From contig JAFZZM010000060.1 of the NCBI GenBank assembly GCA_017615755.1, positions 1-33,230 of the forward strand: DNA of 33,230 bases, in the 5' to 3' direction. Of the stretch, positions 30,606-33,230 are shown in pieces (the first letter of the stretch is position 1; each line of letters opens with the position of its first letter). The translations under genes and the position numbers were made by a program. The stretch is from Clostridiales bacterium (lineage in GTDB: Bacteria > Bacillota > Clostridia > Saccharofermentanales > Saccharofermentanaceae). A model generated the notes under the pieces. The model ran no database searches, was not told where the DNA came from, and was given only the letters and a program-made list of their open reading frames with translations.

Positions 30606-32564
30606 ATGAAAAAAACATTTGCTACTATGGGGCTTTGCATGGCTTTGGGCGCTGCCTGTGCAGTAAGCGGCGCAGGGTCGAAGATCGTGAGAGCAGACGA
30701 GAGCGGTGCTTCGGACACGAGGGACACGGGAACATCGGACGTTACGATCGACGAAGCGATAGCCATCAATGAAACGACTTTCCCGGACAAGGATTTCCGC
30801 CAGTATGTACTGAACACGATCGACGACAACCATAACAATGTGCTGGACGATAGCGAGCGTGCTAATACAACTTCCATTCAGGTAAACACGCTGCAGGTCC
30901 GTTCTCTTAAAGGAATCGAGTATTTCTATCAGCTTGAGACGCTTATTGCGCATCCGGGTGACGACGAGTTTGTCACGGAGGGTTCCGGTATCGGCGAGCT
31001 AAAAGAACTGGACCTGAGATACAATCCGAATCTTCTCTATCTGGATTGCGCGTATAACAAGATCGGGGAGCTGGATCTCAGCCAGAACACGAAACTGGAG
31101 ACACTGGATTGCCAGGTGAATAATCTAAAAGCACTCGACGTGACCCATAATCCGCATATCCTCGGTATGGACTGCCAGGACAATAACATTTCTACTCTCG
31201 ACATAAGCGGCCTGATCAATCTGGTCGGATTCTTTTGCGACAACAATCAGATTACGTATCTGGATTTCAGCAACGCACCGAATGTGACGAATATAGATTG
31301 CCGGCATAATCAGATCACGGAAATAAAACTCGGTTCCAAGCCGGAACTCGACTACATACACTGTGACGATAATAAACTGACTTCGCTGGATGTCAGCGGC
31401 TGTACGGTCATCAGATGGATCAGCTGCTGTGAGAATGAACTGACCTATGTGGATGTGAGCTGTGTTCCGACTCTGCAGGTCTTTGAATGTGGTTCGAACA
31501 AGATTGAGTATATTGATGTCAGCCACAATCCGGATCTGATTGGTCTGTTCTGCTATGACAATCTCCTGACCGCTCTGAACCTTGGGGAAAACAAGAACCT
31601 TTCTCATCTGAATGCACACTATAACAAGATCGACAAGGTCAATATTTATTCCTGTGAGACATTAATGAATACGTTGAGAGATCCCGGAACGCATCGTGAA
31701 TTGATCTCGGATGTGGATGGCGACTTCTATGCGTATTATACGGAATCCGGAATGACACCGGTGCTTACTGTGGATGTAAATACTTCCGTGATCATGCGTG
31801 CACCGAAGCGTGGCGAAGGTCCGTCGATTGAAGATTTTGTGGAGCGTCTCTATACGGTAGCGCTCGGCCGTGCTTCGGAAGCAAAAGGAAAAGCGTACTG
31901 GGTCGATGAGATCACCAGCGGAAGACGTACAGGCGGCTACTGCGCAGAATACTTCCTCACAGGTGAGGAGTTCATGAACCGAAACCTTTCCATCGAGGAT
32001 TTTGTTGAGACACTGTATAAAACATTCTTCAACCGTGCATCGGAGCCGAACGGTAAGGCTTACTGGGTAGATGCATTGAAGAAAGGTACATATACAAAAG
32101 CAGCCGTCGTCAGAGGCTTCATCGATTCCAAAGAATGGTGCAACCTTTGTGCGGATTATGGCGTACGTTCCGGTGCACCGACAGCGAAGGCGGAGAGAGC
32201 CAGCAAGAACGCGACTGACTTTGCCAAGCGCCTTTATACTTGCTGCCTGAAGAGAAAGCCGGAGGATGCCGGTCTCAAGTACTGGAGCCTGGCACTGACA
32301 AATCTCGAGCAGACCGGTGCCGGTGCGGCCAAGCGTTTCTTCGATTCACAGGAGTTCCGTGATCTGAAGACATCCGATGAGGAATATGTATCTCGTCTTT
32401 ATACAACATTTATGGATAGAGAACCGGACCAGAGCGGATTCGATCACTGGGTCAAAGCACTGAAGAGCGGTACATCCCGAATGGAAGTGCTTCGTTCTTT
32501 TGCGGCATCGCAGGAGTTTACGGATATCTGCGCGGAATATGGAATCGAACGCGGAAATATCTGA
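30606..32564 (+). CDS. Secreted LRR/DUF4214 protein 4
   Basis: A 652-residue member, more distant from the other three. The signal peptide ends at VRA-DE near residue 32. INETTFPDKDFRQYV is followed by an EF-hand-like loop DDNHNNVLDDSE (Asn in place of the usual Gly at position 6). Ten full 21-residue LRRs plus a closing one follow, rich in Cys at the inner position (LDCAYN, MDCQDN, FFCDNN). The DUF4214 part, about residues 405-652, keeps the four-unit plan but is clearly diverged and is not part of the near-identical set, apart from one conserved stretch (SKEWCNLCADYGVRSGAP). It has its own leader and a strong AGGAGG, so it may be expressed separately. Confidence 0.88.
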   Translation: MKKTFATMGLCMALGAACAVSGAGSKIVRADESGASDTRDTGTSDVTIDEAIAINETTFPDKDFRQYVLNTIDDNHNNVLDDSERANTTSIQVNTLQVRSLKGIEYFYQLETLIAHPGDDEFVTEGSGIGELKELDLRYNPNLLYLDCAYNKIGELDLSQNTKLETLDCQVNNLKALDVTHNPHILGMDCQDNNISTLDISGLINLVGFFCDNNQITYLDFSNAPNVTNIDCRHNQITEIKLGSKPELDYIHCDDNKLTSLDVSGCTVIRWISCCENELTYVDVSCVPTLQVFECGSNKIEYIDVSHNPDLIGLFCYDNLLTALNLGENKNLSHLNAHYNKIDKVNIYSCETLMNTLRDPGTHRELISDVDGDFYAYYTESGMTPVLTVDVNTSVIMRAPKRGEGPSIEDFVERLYTVALGRASEAKGKAYWVDEITSGRRTGGYCAEYFLTGEEFMNRNLSIEDFVETLYKTFFNRASEPNGKAYWVDALKKGTYTKAAVVRGFIDSKEWCNLCADYGVRSGAPTAKAERASKNATDFAKRLYTCCLKRKPEDAGLKYWSLALTNLEQTGAGAAKRFFDSQEFRDLKTSDEEYVSRLYTTFMDREPDQSGFDHWVKALKSGTSRMEVLRSFAASQEFTDICAEYGIERGNI

Positions 32565-32643
32565 TTGCGGTGGTAAAAAAGAGAGAAAAACGGAGAAAAT
32601 CGACGGATTTTTGAAAATCTTCGAGATTTTTCGATAAAAAGTG

Positions 32644-32672
32644 TTGACAAGGCCTCCTTGCGCATATATTAT
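32644..32672 (+). promoter_or_regulatory. Promoter of rplM-rpsI
   Basis: TTGACA at 32644-32649 and TATTAT at 32667-32672, spaced by 17 bases: a strong ribosomal-gene promoter. Confidence 0.88.
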
Positions 32673-32678
32673 AGTGAA

Positions 32679-32735
32679 GCGCCCTTGAAACAGGGAGTTT
32701 TATGCGTGAACTATTTTAGGAGGAAGAAGTCCATT
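32679..32735 (+). ncRNA. Ribosomal-protein leader, L13-leader-like
   Basis: The short transcript leader can fold with CCCT/AGGG (32682-32685 with 32692-32695) and an outer CGC/GCG pairing (32680-32682 region with 32704-32706), ahead of AGGAGG. In Bacillota the L13 protein represses its own mRNA through such a leader. The match is by position and general shape only. Confidence 0.45.
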
Positions 32736-33170
32736 ATGAAGACATTTGTTGCTACACCATCAAATATCGAGAGAAAATGGTACGTAGTTGATGCTTCCGG
32801 CAAGACACTTGGTCGTCTGGCTACTGAAGTCGCAACTGTTCTGCGCGGCAAGAATAAGCCGACATACACACCTTTCATCGATACAGGAGATTATGTAATC
32901 GTCATCAACGCTTCCAAGCTCGTTCTTACAGGTAACAAGCTGGATAAGAAGATGTACCGTTATCACACAGGCTATGCCGGCGGTCTCAAGGAGACAGCTT
33001 ACAGAAAGCTTATGGATACGAAGCCGGAGAAGGCTTTCGAGTTGGCAGTAAAGGGTATGCTCCCGAAGAACGCTCTCGGACGTCAGATGTTTAAGAAGCT
33101 GAAGGTTTATGCAGGTGCTGAGCATGAGCATGCTGCACAGAAGCCGGAAGTTCTGAACTTCGAAGCATAA
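32736..33170 (+). CDS. rplM: Ribosomal protein L13
   Basis: A 144-residue large-subunit protein, the usual length. It opens [20 protein letters not shown] and has [49 protein letters not shown] and [21 protein letters not shown], all typical. The start at 32736 is chosen over an in-frame ATG at 32658 because that codon lies in the promoter, before the likely transcription start. AGGAGG lies 12 bases ahead. It is followed by rpsI after 20 bases, the usual pair. Confidence 0.97.
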   Translation: MKTFVATPSNIERKWYVVDASGKTLGRLATEVATVLRGKNKPTYTPFIDTGDYVIVINASKLVLTGNKLDKKMYRYHTGYAGGLKETAYRKLMDTKPEKAFELAVKGMLPKNALGRQMFKKLKVYAGAEHEHAAQKPEVLNFEA

Positions 33171-33190
33171 TATAGGGAGGAATAAGTTAC

Positions 33191-33230
33191 ATGGCTAAGA
33201 AAGCTACTAAAGTTTACTTCTATGGCACAG
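33191..33230 (+). CDS. rpsI: Ribosomal protein S9, N-terminal fragment
   Basis: Only the first 13 codons are inside the window (MAKKATKVYFYGT). The YGT start of S9 and the position right after rplM identify it. GGGAGG lies 11 bases ahead of the ATG. The rest is cut off by the window edge. Confidence 0.85.
   Translation, partial: MAKKATKVYFYGT

Noticed and set aside
24360..31600. Regular short repeats in the LRR genes as a CRISPR array.
   Set aside because: The 63-base period encodes 21-residue protein repeats in frame and repeats are degenerate; there are no constant repeats with unique spacers and no cas genes.
32658..32735. Longer rplM starting in the promoter region.
   Set aside because: The upstream ATG precedes the likely transcription start, and L13 begins at MKTF.

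Overview
The window looks like a chromosomal segment of an anaerobic member of the Bacillota, class Clostridia, probably a gut or rumen relative of Lachnospiraceae/Oscillospiraceae. This rests on AGGAGG-type ribosome sites, sigma-A promoters, a FabK-type enoyl reductase, a Bacillus-type PurF, a MalFG-type sugar importer with DUF624 neighbours, and secreted LRR/DUF4214 proteins. Rank below class is a guess. No phage, transposase, integrase or CRISPR array was seen.

Layout. 1-4123: the 3' end of a tRNA-Cys, a secreted transglutaminase-like lipoprotein, a repeat-rich intergenic stretch, a Dabb-domain protein on the minus strand, a helical-repeat protein, a HisA of the eukaryotic type, and tRNA-Gly(GCC) on the minus strand. 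4300-13440: one long operon for fatty-acid synthesis with a strong promoter and a FabT-like operator over the start site. Its order is fabH-fabK-fabD-fabG-fabF-fabZ, then a carboxyltransferase (12S-like), a small OadG-tail-like protein, a biotin carrier (1.3S-like) and a pyruvate/oxaloacetate carboxyltransferase (5S-like), closed by a strong terminator. 13695-20130: a carbohydrate ABC importer (binding lipoprotein, two permeases, no ATPase), a DUF624 membrane protein, a single-span membrane protein and an AraC regulator. 20216-23811: a PflX-like radical SAM protein, purF, and a HAD-GNAT fusion. 23985-32564: four tandem secreted LRR/DUF4214 proteins. 32644-33230: rplM and the start of rpsI.

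The main discovery candidate is the fatty-acid operon. Where related Clostridia commonly carry accB-accC-accD-accA, this one has the three catalytic parts of a biotin transcarboxylase and no biotin carboxylase. The simplest reading is that malonyl-CoA is made by moving a carboxyl group from oxaloacetate to acetyl-CoA without direct ATP use. This is inference from gene content and order.

The second candidate is a 10-mer, AAGTGCTTTT, found 11 times on either strand (about 0.06 expected by chance). It lies in genes, in different reading frames, and between genes. It behaves like a highly iterated or uptake-type sequence. The LRR cluster also shows mosaic, near-identical 744-base 3' modules joined to divergent LRR regions, which suggests gene conversion among surface proteins.
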